Source of the DNA: Alopecurus myosuroides
Lineage: Eukaryota > Streptophyta > Magnoliopsida > Poales > Poaceae
Assembly: GCA_028641055.1 (NCBI GenBank)
Contig: CM054057.1
Span: 401,564,814-401,628,813, forward strand
Direction: 5' to 3'
Length of the DNA stretch: 64,000 nucleotides
A program made the position numbers and the translations under genes. Below, in pieces: positions 1-12,408 of the stretch; position 1 is the stretch's first letter; the number at the start of each line of letters is the position of its first letter. Under the pieces are notes generated by a model that was given only the letters and a program-made list of their open reading frames with translations, was not told the origin of the DNA and made no database searches.

Positions 1-537
1 TCCGAGTGCTGTGCTTGGTGGCGCCGGCTACTTTTATTCATATCCTAAGGATACAAGGGTGTTGCACTTAGGTGTAGAACGGGCATAGCAGCTCTGCGTT
101 CCACGGACGCTCCGTCTTGTCGTACGAGGTGTCTCCCTTGTTCTTGTGCGGCTCACACATGTAGATGATGTAGTAGGCGTTGTTGCTTAGTTCCGGGCTG
201 ATGATGAATGGGCCCTCCCATGGGGAGGATAACTTGTGGAGACCCTTGGTGTCCTGGATCAGCAGGAGCACGAGGTCTCCTTCGCGGAAGGTAGGGGGGC
301 GGATCCGCCGGCTGTGATATGGGTGGAGGTCTTGCTGGTATATAGCCGATATGGACAAGGCCAGATTGCCCTCTTGTTCGAGCAGGTCACGCCATCTTAG
401 TTTGCATGTTGTGCATTCTTCTCCGTGTAGAGGAGGACTCGATGTGAGTCGAACTGAATATCAGCCGACAGGATGGCTTCCCCACCGTAGACAAGGAAGA
501 AAGGGGTATAGCCAGTTTGATGAGAACATCCCTAGCC
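1..537 (-). pseudogene. Tat-lineage Ty3/gypsy integrase C-terminal fragment
   Basis: Read on the minus strand this is the end of a gag-pol polyprotein. The segment near 520-420 gives a GYTPFFLVYG motif followed by an LLYTE block. The segment 358-68 gives SAIYQQDLHPYHSRR, REGDLVL and SPWEGPFIIS and ends at a stop at 68-70. The same order of motifs ends the two Tat-lineage polyproteins at 30884 and 38698, so family and orientation are well supported. The two pieces lie in different frames with a stop between them, so this is a decayed copy. The rest of the element lies outside the window to the left. At 537/538 the sequence changes abruptly to the CRM-like element. Positions 1-67 are downstream of the stop and hold nothing I recognise. 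Confidence 0.8.
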
Positions 538-681
538 AGAAGATAAATGATAATTCCTACAAGATTGATCTTCCTAGTGATGAGTTTGGTGTGAGTAATT
601 TTTTCAACGTGGCTGATTTATCACCATACCATGGAGAGGACCTTGATTCGTCGAGGACGACGCCTTTTCAAGGGGGGAGAA
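538..681 (+). pseudogene. CRM-like pol tail of an upstream tandem copy
   Basis: These 144 bases match 7603-7746 almost base for base at an offset of 7065. They encode the last residues of a Ty3/gypsy polyprotein (INDNSYKIDLP, NVADLSPYHG, SRTTPFQGG) followed by a purine tract of six G. They sit directly upstream of an LTR, where a normal 5' LTR would have host DNA. They are therefore the 3' end of another copy that shares this LTR, cut at 538 by the junction with the Tat fragment. Confidence 0.8.
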
Positions 682-1607
682 TGACGAGGACATCCCTAGT
701 TATTCTACACTTTCTCCTATTGAAGATGTTGTTTTTCAAGACAAACATAATGAACTGAGGATTGGACCTATGACTAGATCAAGATCTAAGCTACTAGAAC
801 AGCAGGTGAACTCACTCTTATTAGATTATGATGTTTGTTATTCTGAGAATTTTATAGTACCTGAATATTTGCATTTATGTATGATTCGTGTTATCGATAA
901 CACAAGCATTATTGGAGGAGAGAAGCATGGAGTCATGGTGCCACACATAGAGGAATACATGGGACAAGATGATCATGAGGGCACAAGAAAGGAGAAGGCA
1001 GAAGCTAAAGAACGGGGTATTGAGAGCATCAAGGACATGTCCTTGCTTGTTTCAGACCCATAACATTGTGATGCGTTTGAGAGGCTTATGGGGGCACCAA
1101 GGACATGTCCTAGGTAGTCCCACACGAGAGGAATAAGGACCTGCGAGTCCATTGGCCGTAGCCCCCTCTTATGGGTCGGTTTGTACCCCCCTAGTTGAGT
1201 CCAACTTGTTATTGAGTTCAAACCCATGTCAGGTCCAGGGGGTGGTGTGAATTAGCCTTGTGGACGCACCCCCTTCTCTTATATACCTCCAACCTACAAG
1301 TTGGTAGGTTTAGACTACGTATACCGTAAACCCTAGAACCTCTAGCTGAATTGCTCGAAGCATTCATCTTGAAGTAATACAAGTGCAAGTTTTGCGTGCT
1401 ATCCGCTGTTCCATTGGGAATTATTAGATACATGACCACTAGTAGTCGGTGGCTACTCGTGCAAGTGTGTGGATTTGCAAATATCCAAGGGATTGGTTGT
1501 TGTTGCAATTGGCATCGGGAATTAATCGAGGAGTTCGTGGAGAGACACAAGTTATCATCCAATTATCAACTGTGAGTTCATCGAGAAGATCGGGCATCCT
1601 CTTATCA
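682..1607 (+). repeat. LTR of CRM-like Ty3/gypsy element (shared, middle LTR)
   Basis: The LTR begins TGACGAGGACATCCC just after the purine tract at 671-681 and ends in CTTATCA, three bases before a TGGTATCA primer-binding motif at 1611. Its length of about 926 bp fits CRM-type elements. Its first 210 bases are repeated at 7747-7947 with a few percent divergence. The start of the LTR contains an open frame (DEDIPS, GPMTRSR, KLLEQQVN) that looks like a polyprotein C-terminus continuing into the LTR, a feature known in CRM elements. That frame is -1 relative to the pol frame upstream. The 3' end is placed from the PBS only, because the second copy is truncated. Confidence 0.7.
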
Positions 1608-1610
1608 TCT

Positions 1611-1620
1611 TGGTATCAAA
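1611..1620 (+). other. Primer-binding site, tRNA-Met type (degenerate)
   Basis: TGGTATCA followed by AA, three bases downstream of the LTR end. It matches the first eight bases of the usual initiator-tRNA-Met site TGGTATCAGAGC and then diverges, consistent with an old element. Confidence 0.55.
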
Positions 1621-3111
1621 TTACTGGGTTTACTGGGTGAGCTGTTTTCATCCCATTAGATTTGAGTGTTTTTCTTTCCTATACAGAAAAGGCACAAAAA
1701 ATAGGTCTAGTTCATCGCCATAGCCTTAGATCATCCCCTTTTTTCAAGTTTTAGTTGATCTTTGTGTTTTGATTTCGTGTTCGTTTTCTCTTTTGAGTCT
1801 TTTAGGTTTCGGTCTAGGGTTAGGGTTCTAGTTGTTCTTTGTGTTCTATTTGAGTTTCCACCAAATATCTCCCCAAAAAAGATTCCACGATTTTCCTCTT
1901 GTTGGTTCCAATCCGAGTGGGGGTGGTTTTTCCTAACGCGGCACCAATTCTTCCTGTTTCGCTGCCGCCGTTTCTTCGTGTTCTAATAGCACTCGGAGCC
2001 CATATCGTGTGCAAGGAAGCACACCACATCAAGATCTTGTGGCTCTCGGAACCAACCCTGCCGCGCTCCTATTCCTATTTGGAGTGGGATTCTGTCGGGC
2101 ACAAATACGGTGCGAAACCGCTACCGCGCGCTGAACCCTGCTGATGTGCGCGCCCCTGCCGTGGACACACAACCCGTGTGCACTCGCTCTCGCGCCCCAC
2201 TTCTCGCTGATGTACCCCGTGCTGGCACGGCACATAATTCCTCCAAAGCGCTGCCGCGCTGTTGCTTCCAAACTAACCGCGTGCAACACCTGCCAGGCAC
2301 ACGTTTTCGGTCAGTTTCGCTGCCGTGCGACAGAAAAATGAGCACAATCTCTGACGTGAGTATTCCATCGTTTTAGTGTGTTTTCTTTTCGTTTTCTTTT
2401 ACAATTTCTTTAGGTTTTACCTCAGAACTTTGTGAGACATAGCCCGAGCCTTTCTAGAGCAAATAAATAGGTACCTTTCCCACAAAGACTAGCTATTTGT
2501 CCGCTCATTACAAGCTGCTCATTCTTATATATTTTCTGTCACATTGTTCACACTTTTTTCATATTGATCCTAGTTGTTATTTGGCCATTGAAAAGTGCAA
2601 AAAAAAACAGAAAAAGAGAAAAATAGAATTGAAAAAGCAAAAGAGGTCGTGAGATACATTGCTACATATTGTTTTCGGAGATGTTTCATCATTACTATAT
2701 TGAAACTTCTACATTGAGCAATCATGTACTTGTTTTCTCATTGAGCTTGAATAGTGTCTTTCTGGTGCATTGCAATATTTCCTTCCAGATAACTGCATTG
2801 CCACATTTGTCTCCATATTTGTGTGTGTTTCCTACGTGAAATTTTTATATCATCACAAACAGCAAATAGGACTTTTAATTGGTGTTGTTAGGTATCCATA
2901 CCAAGCCCGACTATATATCCTGTTTTGTCTTGTGATAGCTAAAATCCTGGGTATTCTCTTATTCACACCAAGTCATAGTAGTGTTGATTGCTTGTGGTAA
3001 GTTTTGCTATTCACTTTGGAATGGTAAGATACACCATTACTTGTTGTTTTTGAGTGAGTTGTGAGAGAGCACCACATCCCATTTTGTTTTATTTCACTAA
3101 CACATTAATCT
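1621..3111 (+). other. Untranslated leader between PBS and gag
   Basis: About 1.5 kb without a convincing gene. A short GC-rich stretch (about 2040-2330) produces several overlapping small open frames on both strands that lack family motifs; I treat them as composition artefacts. The rest is AT-rich. The position between PBS and the gag start fits a long leader of the CRM-like element. Confidence 0.6.
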
Positions 3112-4506
3112 ATGGAGTCTACTGCTAGTGATAATGTGCAGGTTGAGAAGATTACTAAGAAGGCTGATGAGGCATCTACTAAGAAGAATCCTGATGATTT
3201 GCTCACATGGGGAGAATTTGCTAAATTTAGAGATGTGGTGGCAAACAAAATTGAACAAAGAATTGATTCTTATGATGGCAAGTTGAGAGCTGAATTACAA
3301 GTCATGGATCTGAAAATTGGACAAGCTGCTACTCAAGAATCTGTTGATGTTATGCAAGAGTCTCTCACTAATTTGACAAGGCAGATTGCTAATCAAGTAC
3401 ATGATGATGTTGATTGGGAGGTTGGCCGAGGGCATGCTAATCTTGGCCGTGGAGGTTTTGCTGCTGCTAGGAGTGTGCAAGTCCATGAAAACAATAGAGA
3501 ATATGATGGTTTGGGCAAGGCAAAATTTTCTATACCTCCTTTTAGTGTTGATCATGATGATGTGGAGGAGTATTTGATGTGGGAGCTGAAAATTGAGAAG
3601 ATGTGGAGATTGCATGACTATAATGAATACAGGAAGATTAAATTGGCTTCTTATGGGTTTGATGGATATGCTCTTTTGTGGTGGGATGATATCATACAAT
3701 TGAGGGCAGAAAATGGAGAACCAGAAATTGTTACATGGGAAACTATGAAGCAACTCATGAGGGACAGATTTGTGCCTAAAAATTATATTAGAACATTGTA
3801 TGATAAATTGCAACAATTGAAGCAAGGATCATTGTCAGTGGATGCAAATTATAGAGAGATCGAGTTGATACTTCAAAGGGATCGAGTTAGAGAGGAACCA
3901 TAACATACTATGCAATGTTTTCTCTCAGGTTTGCAATTTAAATCAGGAGCATTGTGAGGCATCTCCAATATAATGATATGAATGAAATGCTAAATCATGC
4001 AAGAGAGGCTGAAGCACAGTTGGCCGAGGAGGCTAGGATGAGTGCTAGGAGGGTTTTTACCCCTCGACATTCTGGGTTTTCTTCACCTACACCACCACCA
4101 GCCCCAATTCGTGGTGCTACTTCTTCCAAACCCGAGACCACCCCTTCCACTTCAAGAAAACAAGTGCAACCATTAGCTAGTTCTAGTGGATCACAATGTC
4201 CACATCAAGAAACATGGATATGAGCTGCCATACATGTGGAGGAAAAGGCCACTTTAAGAGAGATTGTCCCAATAAGAAAATTATTCTTGTTAATGAGGAC
4301 AATGAATATGAAACAAGTGATGATGCTGATCCTGACGAGGAGGATGATTGTGATGAGACGGGAGGTCCCCTTGATGATTATGCTACGCATTATCCTACTA
4401 TTGTGTGCACACAAAAGGATGCTGCCTTGAGTGTTATTCCTTCTCCAGAAAATCAGAGGTGCAATCTTTTCCAAACCAAACCAACTGTAGGTCCTCAAAT
4501 GGCTTG
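3112..4506 (+). pseudogene. CRM-like gag (broken)
   Basis: The first 263 codons (3112-3903) read MESTASDN and then a coiled-coil-like N-terminus. A Retrotrans_gag-type core follows (FSIPPFS, EYLMWELKIEKMW, YALLWWDDI, then METMKQLMRDRFVP-like with YDKLQQLKQGS). A TAA ends this frame at 3901-3903. The gag continues in other frames: an alpha-helical segment at 3954-4070, a Pro/Ser/Thr-rich linker, and a CCHC zinc knuckle at about 4222-4266 (CHTCGGKGHFKRDC) followed by an acidic tail to 4506. At least two indels separate these pieces, so no full Gag can be made. Gag would package the RNA in a virus-like particle. Lineage assignment to CRM rests on the LTR and C-terminal features, not on the gag alone. 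Confidence 0.75.
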
Positions 4507-7500
4507 AAAAGTTATTATTGATGGAGGGAGTTGCAGAAATCTAGCAAGCAAAGAGCTATGTGCAAAGCTGAAATTGAAGTATATTCCACATCCTCATCCT
4601 TATTATATACAGTGGATGAGTGATAAGGAGAAATGAAGGTAAGATACATGGTGAGAGTGGAGTTCCAAATTGGGCCATATTCTGATACTATTGAGTGTGA
4701 TGTTGTGCCCATGTCTGTTTGTCACATGTTGCTCGGAAGACCAGGGCAGTTTGACAGGAATGTTACACACAATGGGAGAGCTAATACCTACCAGTTGAAT
4801 TGGCATAGGGAAGGATATTATTTTGATACCTATTACACCACAACAAATTGTATATGAGTCTCGTCAAGAAAATGGAGTAAATTTAGAGAAGGAGAGTGAG
4901 AGAGTAGAAAAACAAGAGAGTACTCCTTCTATGAGTGAAAATAGTAAAACCAAGCAGAGTGGTAAAAATAAATGTGAGGGGGTGAGCCTATTATGTATGT
5001 TAGCCACCAAAGAGGACTTGAGAGAATTTAGTGAGGATCCTAGTTTGCTTCCTATAGTGCTCATGCACAAGGGAGAAATTTTGGTTTCTAATGACATGAC
5101 CCCTCTTTCTATTGGTGTTTCTAATGTATTGCAGGAGTTTGATGGTGTGTTTCCAGAGGAGGTACCAGCAGGACTGCCACCATTTCGTGGCATTGAACAT
5201 CAAATTGATTTGATACGTGGAGCAACATTACCAAAACGATCCCCTTACAAGACAAATCCCCAAGAGACAAAAGAAATTCAGAAACAAGTGCAGGAACTTC
5301 TTGATAAAGGGTATATTCGAATAAGCTTATCTCCATGTGTTGTTCCTGTTATTTTAGTTCCTAATAAAGATGGTACTTGGCGCATGTGTATAGATTGTGG
5401 AACAATTAACAACATCACTATTCGTTATCATCATACTATACCTCGTTTGGAGGACATGTTAGATGAACTAAGTGGTGTTGCGGTTTTCTCTAAAATTTAT
5501 TTGCGTAGTGGTTATCATATTAGGATGAAAGAGGGGGATGAATGGAAAACATCCTTTAAAATGAAATTTGGTTTATATGAATGGTTAGTGATGCCTTTTG
5601 GTTTAATTAATACACCTAGTACTTTCATGAGACTTATGAACCATGTCTTGTGAGATTTTATTGGCAAGTTTGTGGTTATGTATTTTGATGACATATTAAT
5701 TTACGCCGCGATGATTATGAGCATGTTGATCATATTAGACAAGTTTTGCATGTGCTACATGAAAACAACCTTTATGGTAATATTGATAAGTGCACATTTT
5801 GCAAAGATAAGGTAATATTTTGGGGATATGTTGTTTCTAAGCATGAAATTGAAGTAGATGAATCTAAATTGAAGCTATTAAAAATTGGCCTATTCCTATA
5901 AATGTTAGTGAAGTGAGAAGTTTTAATGGATTGGCTGGTTTCTATAGAAGATTTGTCAAGGATTTTAGTACACTTGATGAACCTTTAAATGATCTAACTA
6001 AAAAGGGTGTTGATTTCGAACGGGGTTACACAAGATATTGCTTTTGATGAGATTAAGAAACAGCTGATTTCGGCCCCATTGCTTATACTTCCTGATTTTA
6101 ATAAACAATTCAAAATAGAATATGATGCAAGTCGTATTGGTATTGGTGGAGTGCTTATGCAAGAAAACAAACTTGTATCTTAATTTTCTGATAAATTGCA
6201 TGGTGCTCAATCGAACTACTCTATTTCTGATAAAGAATTGTATGCGCTTGCTAGAGTTCTTGAGGCTTGGAAACATTATTTGTGGACAAAAGAATTTACC
6301 ATACATTCTGATCATGAGGGTTTAAAATTTTGAAAGAGCCAATCTAGTCTTAATAAACGTCATGCTTAGTGGGTTGAATTCATTAAATCTTTCCCATACA
6401 TAATTAAGTACAAGAAAGGCCAAGCCAATAAACGTCATGCTGATGCTCTCTCTAGGAAAAGTATGCTATTTACTACACTGTGCAAGTTCCTGGTTTGGAG
6501 AGTGTGAAAGATTTGTATGCTCAAGATGTTGATTTTAAACATGCATATGCGAATTGTACTAATGTGAAAGCATGGGATAAATTTCATTTGCAGGATGGAT
6601 ATTTGTTTAGAGCTAACAGATTATGTGCACTCGAGTCGTCCTTGTGTTTGTTATTATTGCAAGAATCACACAGCGGTGGTTTGACGGGACACTTCGGGAG
6701 AGAGAAGACATTGCTCATGTTGGTTGACCACTTCTATTGGCCACGCATGAGAAGAGATGTTGAGAGGTTTGTGAGATGTTGCATCACTTGCAACAAGGCT
6801 AAGTCCAAACTGAAACCATATGGTTTGTATACTCCTCTTCCTGAACCTACTACTCCATGGGAGGACATTAGTATGGATTTTGTGCTAGGGTTGCCTAGGA
6901 CTAAAACATGACACGATTCTATATTTTTGGTAGTGGATAGGTTTTCTAAAATTTAACATTTTATTGCATGCCACAAGAGCGACGATGCTTTGCATATTGC
7001 TAATCTGTTTTTCAGGGACATAGTGAGATTACATGGAGTACCAAGAACTATTGTTTCTGATCGAGACGTCAATTTTATGAGTTACTTTTGGAGGACACTT
7101 AGGGGGAAGCTGGGTACAAACTTGATGTTTTCTACTACTTGTCACCCCCAAACGTATGGACAAACAGAGGTGGTGAATCACACACGATCCACATTGTTGC
7201 GAGCCATGATCAAGAAGAATCTGCAGGAGTGGGAGGAGTGTTTGCCACATGTTGAGTTTGCATACAACAGGGTTGTACATTCTACTACTTAGCTATGCCT
7301 GTTTGAGGTGGTGTATGGTTTCAAGCCAATAACACCACAGGATTTGCTACCACTTCCTATAAAAGAGAGAGTCAATATGGAGGCTTCAAAATGTGTTGAT
7401 TTTGTGAGGAAGATCCATGAGAAGACAAATCAAGCAATTGAGAAGACAAAAGGACATGTAGCTGAGAGTGTTAACAAGCAGAGGAAGGAAGTGCTATTCC

Positions 7501-7746
7501 GGCCAGGAGATTTGGTGTGAGTGCATTTTTGCAAGGACAGATTTCCCACATTGCGCAAGTGCAAGTTGATGCCAAGAGGTGCTGGTCCATATAAAGTGCT
7601 TTAGAAGATAAATGATAATTCCTACAAGATTGATCTTCCTAGTGATGAGTTTGGTGTGAGTAATTTTTTCAACATGGCTGATTTATCACCATACCGTGGA
7701 GAGGACCTTGATTCGTCGAGGACGACGCCTTTTCAAGGGGGGAGAA
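4507..7746 (+). pseudogene. CRM-like pol: protease, RT, RNase H, integrase (broken)
   Basis: Domains appear in the Ty3/gypsy order, so this was a normal pol. Protease: VIIDGGS near 4507, with stops and frame changes by 4640. Reverse transcriptase: an open stretch 4823-5653 with VPNKDGTWRMCID, VMPFGL and, after a TGA at 5651-5653, YFDDIL near 5680. RNase H: about 6050-6460, with several stops. Integrase: HHCC region about 6670-6800 (HFGREKT, CITCNKAK), DFVLGLP with D near 6880, SDRD near 7059, YGQTE near 7155, then the GPYKVL and NDNSYKIDLP tail. Stops occur in every domain and frames change several times. No chromodomain is visible at the C-terminus, which separates it from the Tekay-like element next door. 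Confidence 0.8.
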
Positions 7747-7947
7747 TGACGAGGACATCCCTAGTTATTCTTCACTTTCTCCTGTTGAAGATGTTGCTGT
7801 TCAAGACAAACATAATGAAGTGAGCATTGGACCTATGACTAGATCAAGAACTAAGCTACTAGAACAGCAGGTGAACTCACTCTTATTAGATTATGATGTT
7901 TGTTATTCTAAGAATTTTATACTACCTAAATCTTTGCATTTATGTAT
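7747..7947 (+). repeat. 3' LTR of CRM-like element, truncated by nested insertion
   Basis: Begins TGACGAGGACATCCC after the six-G purine tract at 7735-7746 and matches the first about 200 bases of the LTR at 682. It stops at 7947 where the Tekay-like LTR begins with TGTCGCACC. The last five bases, TGTAT (7943-7947), are the expected target-site copy of that insertion. Its partner lies outside the window. Confidence 0.8.
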
Positions 7948-10900
7948 TGTCGCACCCGGACTTCTAGAGGATACTCACAGTCCGCTAAACAGTAGAGCAA
8001 ATGGCTTACGGGGCATACCGGCACCCGCATCTCAATATGAGCAGGCCAACACGAAAACGCGTGACAACCATTCTCTACTATCCATCTTCTGCGCAAACCA
8101 TCCCATAGAAATCAGGACACTTCCGTTGACGTACTTCATAACATACACACATGGTACGTCAACGGCATTAGAACAACTGATATCACAACATATCTCTAAG
8201 ACACAAAAGATTGAAATAAGTTGCAAATAGCTCTCACTAGAGCAGAGATAGCAAATACAATCATCCAGAGGACACATGTCCCAACAATTCATCATTACAA
8301 CACAGCGGAAGCATCCAAAATGTCTGAGTACAGACAAGATCCAAATAGGCCTAAGAGGCCGGAAACGAAAAGACGGAGCCCATCCACGATGTCTCGGATC
8401 CTGCCCGGGTCCGCTATCTACTCGTCAGCAGCCTCGTCATACTCCACGTAGTAGCCACCATGGGGATCCTCGGAAACGTAGTCTGCGGAAACCACAGCCC
8501 CAAAGGGGTCAGTACAGACAAGTACTGGCAAGCAAGACTCACAAGATACCATAGTGTACCCGGCAACACCAAGTACAGATGCTTTGGGTTCAACGGAAGA
8601 ATAGGTGATACAAAAGTGCGGCAGCAGGCTGCTCTAACCAACTACAGAAACACGCTACAACTTCCGGCTAACAGAAAGGGATAAGATAGCGTATCGTAAC
8701 CAACTACTACTATCCTCAAACAAAACCCATCCTGGATCTCGCCCCTTATCCAAAGAAGCAATCCGAGGATAACTCACACAGTTGGATTAATGATGGTTCA
8801 AGTTATTGTGTCAATAAGACTATTACTAGTCAAGTTATCATTAGTTAGGTGTAAGTTGTTCTGAGTACTTGTTAGCCAGTACTTTCACCAAGTCAACCAT
8901 AACCGCGGAAAACACGGCTTCTCGAGAAGATTTAACCCTGCAGGGGTGCACCAATTTGGCCGTACACGTAAGAATATCCCGCCAGATGGAATGCCTTCCA
9001 CCAAGCGGGGCACTCAACACAACCCAACTCTTCTTCGCATCAAGCCCAAAGAACCCCGTGCAATTGAGCGCACGGCTAATCAAGCCCCACGAAGAAAAGG
9101 GGACCCTCATAGCACTCTAAGAACGTGTCTCCCTAAATGCCGACTACAAAAGTTCCACCCTGGCCTCGGGTTCGTACCTGCATATGCGTGCGGCAAATGG
9201 AAAACCCGAACTAAATGAGGCGATTTGGACGAGATGCGAATCGAATCAAATTGAGGGGGGCGCCCATACACGCTTCCCACATGCGGATAGTGCGCTCATC
9301 ATGGATCAGTAGACAAGACCCTTTTCCTAATTAGGGTCGACACTAGCAGGCCTCAAAACCACGCCGGGCCTCCTGCCGGTGCCTTATCATCAAATTAGCA
9401 TTACCTCAAACATTAACAGGTTGTTGTTTAACATCGAGCCCCAGAACATAATAAATATGGTAACAGAAATAACGGACAGCAGACTCGAGCATAAACAACC
9501 CTAAGCATGCTAGTAAGACACAGGCAACAAGCAACGGGGTTATAGGTGTGGAGGTGAGGCTATATCAGGGTTAAAGGATAACATGTGATAGGATCGGAAC
9601 ACAAGCAACGATTCATAAGGCTAGCAGAATAGACAACGGAAAGTATCGATATCCAGTGTGGAAAGGACACCATGGTTCATGTGAGTGAATACTTGCCTGC
9701 AAACTCAGTAGCCTGGTACTGGGCTAACTCCTCAGAAGTAGTGTCGTAAACCTCGTCTGTCTCAACGTCGTCGTCTATTCGAGAAGAAGCAAACAAACAA
9801 CGCAGAGAGACAAACAAATCAATAACATGGCATAATGCACAACCATGGGATGATGTATGGCAATTTCATTGATGCATCAAAGGTAAGCTAGTTGACATGG
9901 TAACATGATTAAATGGACCCATATGCAATTTGGGTTGCATATGGAAAGCCCATGAATTAAGGTTGGTTTAGATGATCTACAAATAACCAACATGTGAAAG
10001 TGGATTAGCATGATGCATGGATGAGGAAAACAAAAAGAAAACAACAATAGATCCAATTTGAAATGAAGTTTACCAAGTTTGGAATTTTATTTATTAAGTT
10101 ATGAAATTTGGCTTCTTAAAGGAGTTACACAAGCATTTGTTGTTTTCACCAATTTTAATTGTTCAAAATAGATAACAAAATTCATATTTGGAAAGAACAC
10201 AAAATTTTAGGTGGAATACATGTTTCATTTATTGAAAAAGGATTTATAATGAATTAATTATGAATTAAACAAGTTGAACAAGATTTAAAAGGATTTAAAT
10301 CAAGTATGAATTTATTTGAATTTTTATTTGTTCAAAACATTAAATCAAATTCATATTTGAAAAGTTTATACTTTTCTGGTTTGAAAACATATTTTATATG
10401 TTCAAAAAGAATTTAATTTGACCAAGTTATGAATTTAGCAATTTTAAATGATTTAAACAAGGTTTAAATTATTTAACCAATTTTAATTATTCAAAACATG
10501 AAACAAAGTTTATATTTGAAATGGTGGTTTAATTTGACATGGAAAACATATTTTATATGTGACATTTGAAATAAGTTTGAATTAGTTATGAAATTAACCA
10601 AATTTGAAATGAATTGTTTGAATTTGAATTTTGGAAACATTTGAAATGTTCAAAACAGAAAACAAATGATTTAATCAGATAGAGAATTAAATTTGGTTCA
10701 GTATACATATTTTATTTGTATTATTTGGATTTGAAATTCAAAAGATATTTGCATTTGGAATTTAGGGACCAATCTGTAAATAAAATGGACTGAAACTTAA
10801 AAGAAAAATAGCCAGAACGATTTACACCCCGCAGTGGCCTAGCCCAGGCCACTGACAGAGGGGCCCTGGGCCACGGTGGCCCGCGTGTGTGCGCGTGGCT

Positions 10901-12371
10901 GCAGTGCCGCTGACAGGGAGGCCCACCTGTCAGCGCTCGCGGTGCAAAAATTGGTGGTTTATTCCGCAAGGGGCAGGGATCGAACCCTCGACCCCGTGAG
11001 CGCGTGCGTGTGCTGTTGCCACTGCGGTGGCGAATCGTTTTTGTCAGTAAGGGAGGCGCAGGGAGGATATGGTTCAGTTAGCGCTGCTAACTGAAACTGA
11101 ATTTGATTCAGTTGACTGAACCTGTCGACAGAACGGTGCTCGCCGGCGGTGACTGCTGCACTGCTGCTGCTCACGGTGGACGCGCTGGTGCTCGTGGGTG
11201 TGCGCGTGCTTGTGACGTGATGCAGAGAGAGGGAAAGGGGGGGTGGAAAAGATGGTGCTCACCGGGAGGAAAATCAGAGGGAGGTGCTCGGGGCAGTGGA
11301 CGACGGCGACAGCGAGCTGGACGGCGGCGACGCTGCAGCAGCTCTCCGTGCTCGCTGTGGTGTCGAGGAAGTAGAGGAAGCCGTGGGGACTTTGTTCCCG
11401 TGGCTAGCCAGGCCTGGAGGTGGCCAACTCGGCGGCGATCATCGGAGTACAGTGGCGGTGGTGCGGTGGGTTCAGAGGTGGGGTGGTGCCGCGACAGAGA
11501 ATAGCGGGAGAGAGGGGGAAACGACGGCGGCGAGAGAGGGAGAGAGGAGGGAGGACTAGGGCAGAGGGTGGGCTCGCGGCCTAGGGTTATAAGGAGGGGG
11601 AGAGCGAGCTCGTGGCCGTTCCCTGCTCGCTGCTGTCGACGTGGACACGCGCAGATGCGCGCCGTACGAAGGTAGGAGAAAGGAGGGGGGTAGCAGGCCG
11701 TGGGTTAGGTGGGCTGGGCCTGCTGCCTCCCTCTGCGTTTCTTTTTAATTTTTCTTTCTGTTTTTTTTTTGCTGAAAAGGAAAAGGAAGAAAAAGATAGG
11801 GTTTTAAGGGTTAGAAAAAATTAGGAAAAATTGTTATAGGTTATTTATGATAACAGCAACAATTTGCAAACTTCTGTTTTTCAAATATTTCAAATTAGTT
11901 GCTGTTTGTTTTTCATTTGAATTTGAGTTAATTTTTTGGTATTAATTGATTAGATGAAAAGAACAATTTAAAAGTTTTTAGTTTCAAGTGTAATGGTAAC
12001 AAATGATTGATTTGTTTTGTAATTTTCATAAACTTCAAAATGGTTGCTGTTTGGAAACTTAATTGAATTTGAATGAAATTTGAATTAAGTGAATTATTAA
12101 AAAGAACAAGTTAATAGTTTGAGCTTTCTATTTTAATGGAAACAAATGGCTGTTTTTATTTGAATATTTTTATTTGAAAATTGTAACAGAGCAAGTATGA
12201 AACAAATATTTGAATTTTGTTTGAATTTCAATTGGGAAAACAAAGGAAAACAGATGAAAACAAATGGAAAACAAATGCCAAAACAAAGGCAATGATGATG
12301 TCATGATGCAAAACATAAATAAAACAAGAAACAAACATTCTAAAGGTTGTTTTCATACTTGGGATGTTACA
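7948..12371 (-). repeat. 3' LTR of Tekay-like element, 4.4 kb
   Basis: On the minus strand the LTR starts TGTAACATCCC at 12371 and ends GGGTGCGACA at 7948, a 4424-bp LTR with TG...CA ends. The same sequence recurs from 18365 to 21984, which fixes the 7948 border; the 12371 border is set by the TG end and the adjacent purine tract. Most of it is AT-rich and gene-free. A GC-rich island lies at about 10810-11760. Open frames inside it (10721-11824, both strands) have no family motifs and are treated as chance. Confidence 0.9.
10810..11760 (-). promoter_or_regulatory. GC-rich island inside Tekay-like LTR, possible promoter/R region
   Basis: A sharp block of GC-rich, CpG-rich sequence sits in an otherwise AT-rich LTR, 0.6-1.6 kb from the LTR start in the element's orientation. 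A TTATAA motif lies at about 11587-11592 read on the minus strand. The two other long LTRs in the window have a similar island at a similar distance. Promoter function is inference. Confidence 0.35.
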
Positions 12372-12390
12372 AAACGCCCCCCCTTGAAGG
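12372..12390 (-). other. Polypurine tract of Tekay-like element
   Basis: On the minus strand AAGGGGGGGCG lies immediately upstream of the 3' LTR start at 12371. This is the expected place for the plus-strand primer of a minus-oriented Ty3/gypsy element. Confidence 0.75.
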
Positions 12391-12408
12391 AATCGCGCCC
12401 CGAGATTC

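Noticed and set aside
8032..9218. Small frames repeated at 18506-19751
   Set aside because: The repetition comes from their position in two LTR copies; frames differ by indels between the copies and have no motifs.
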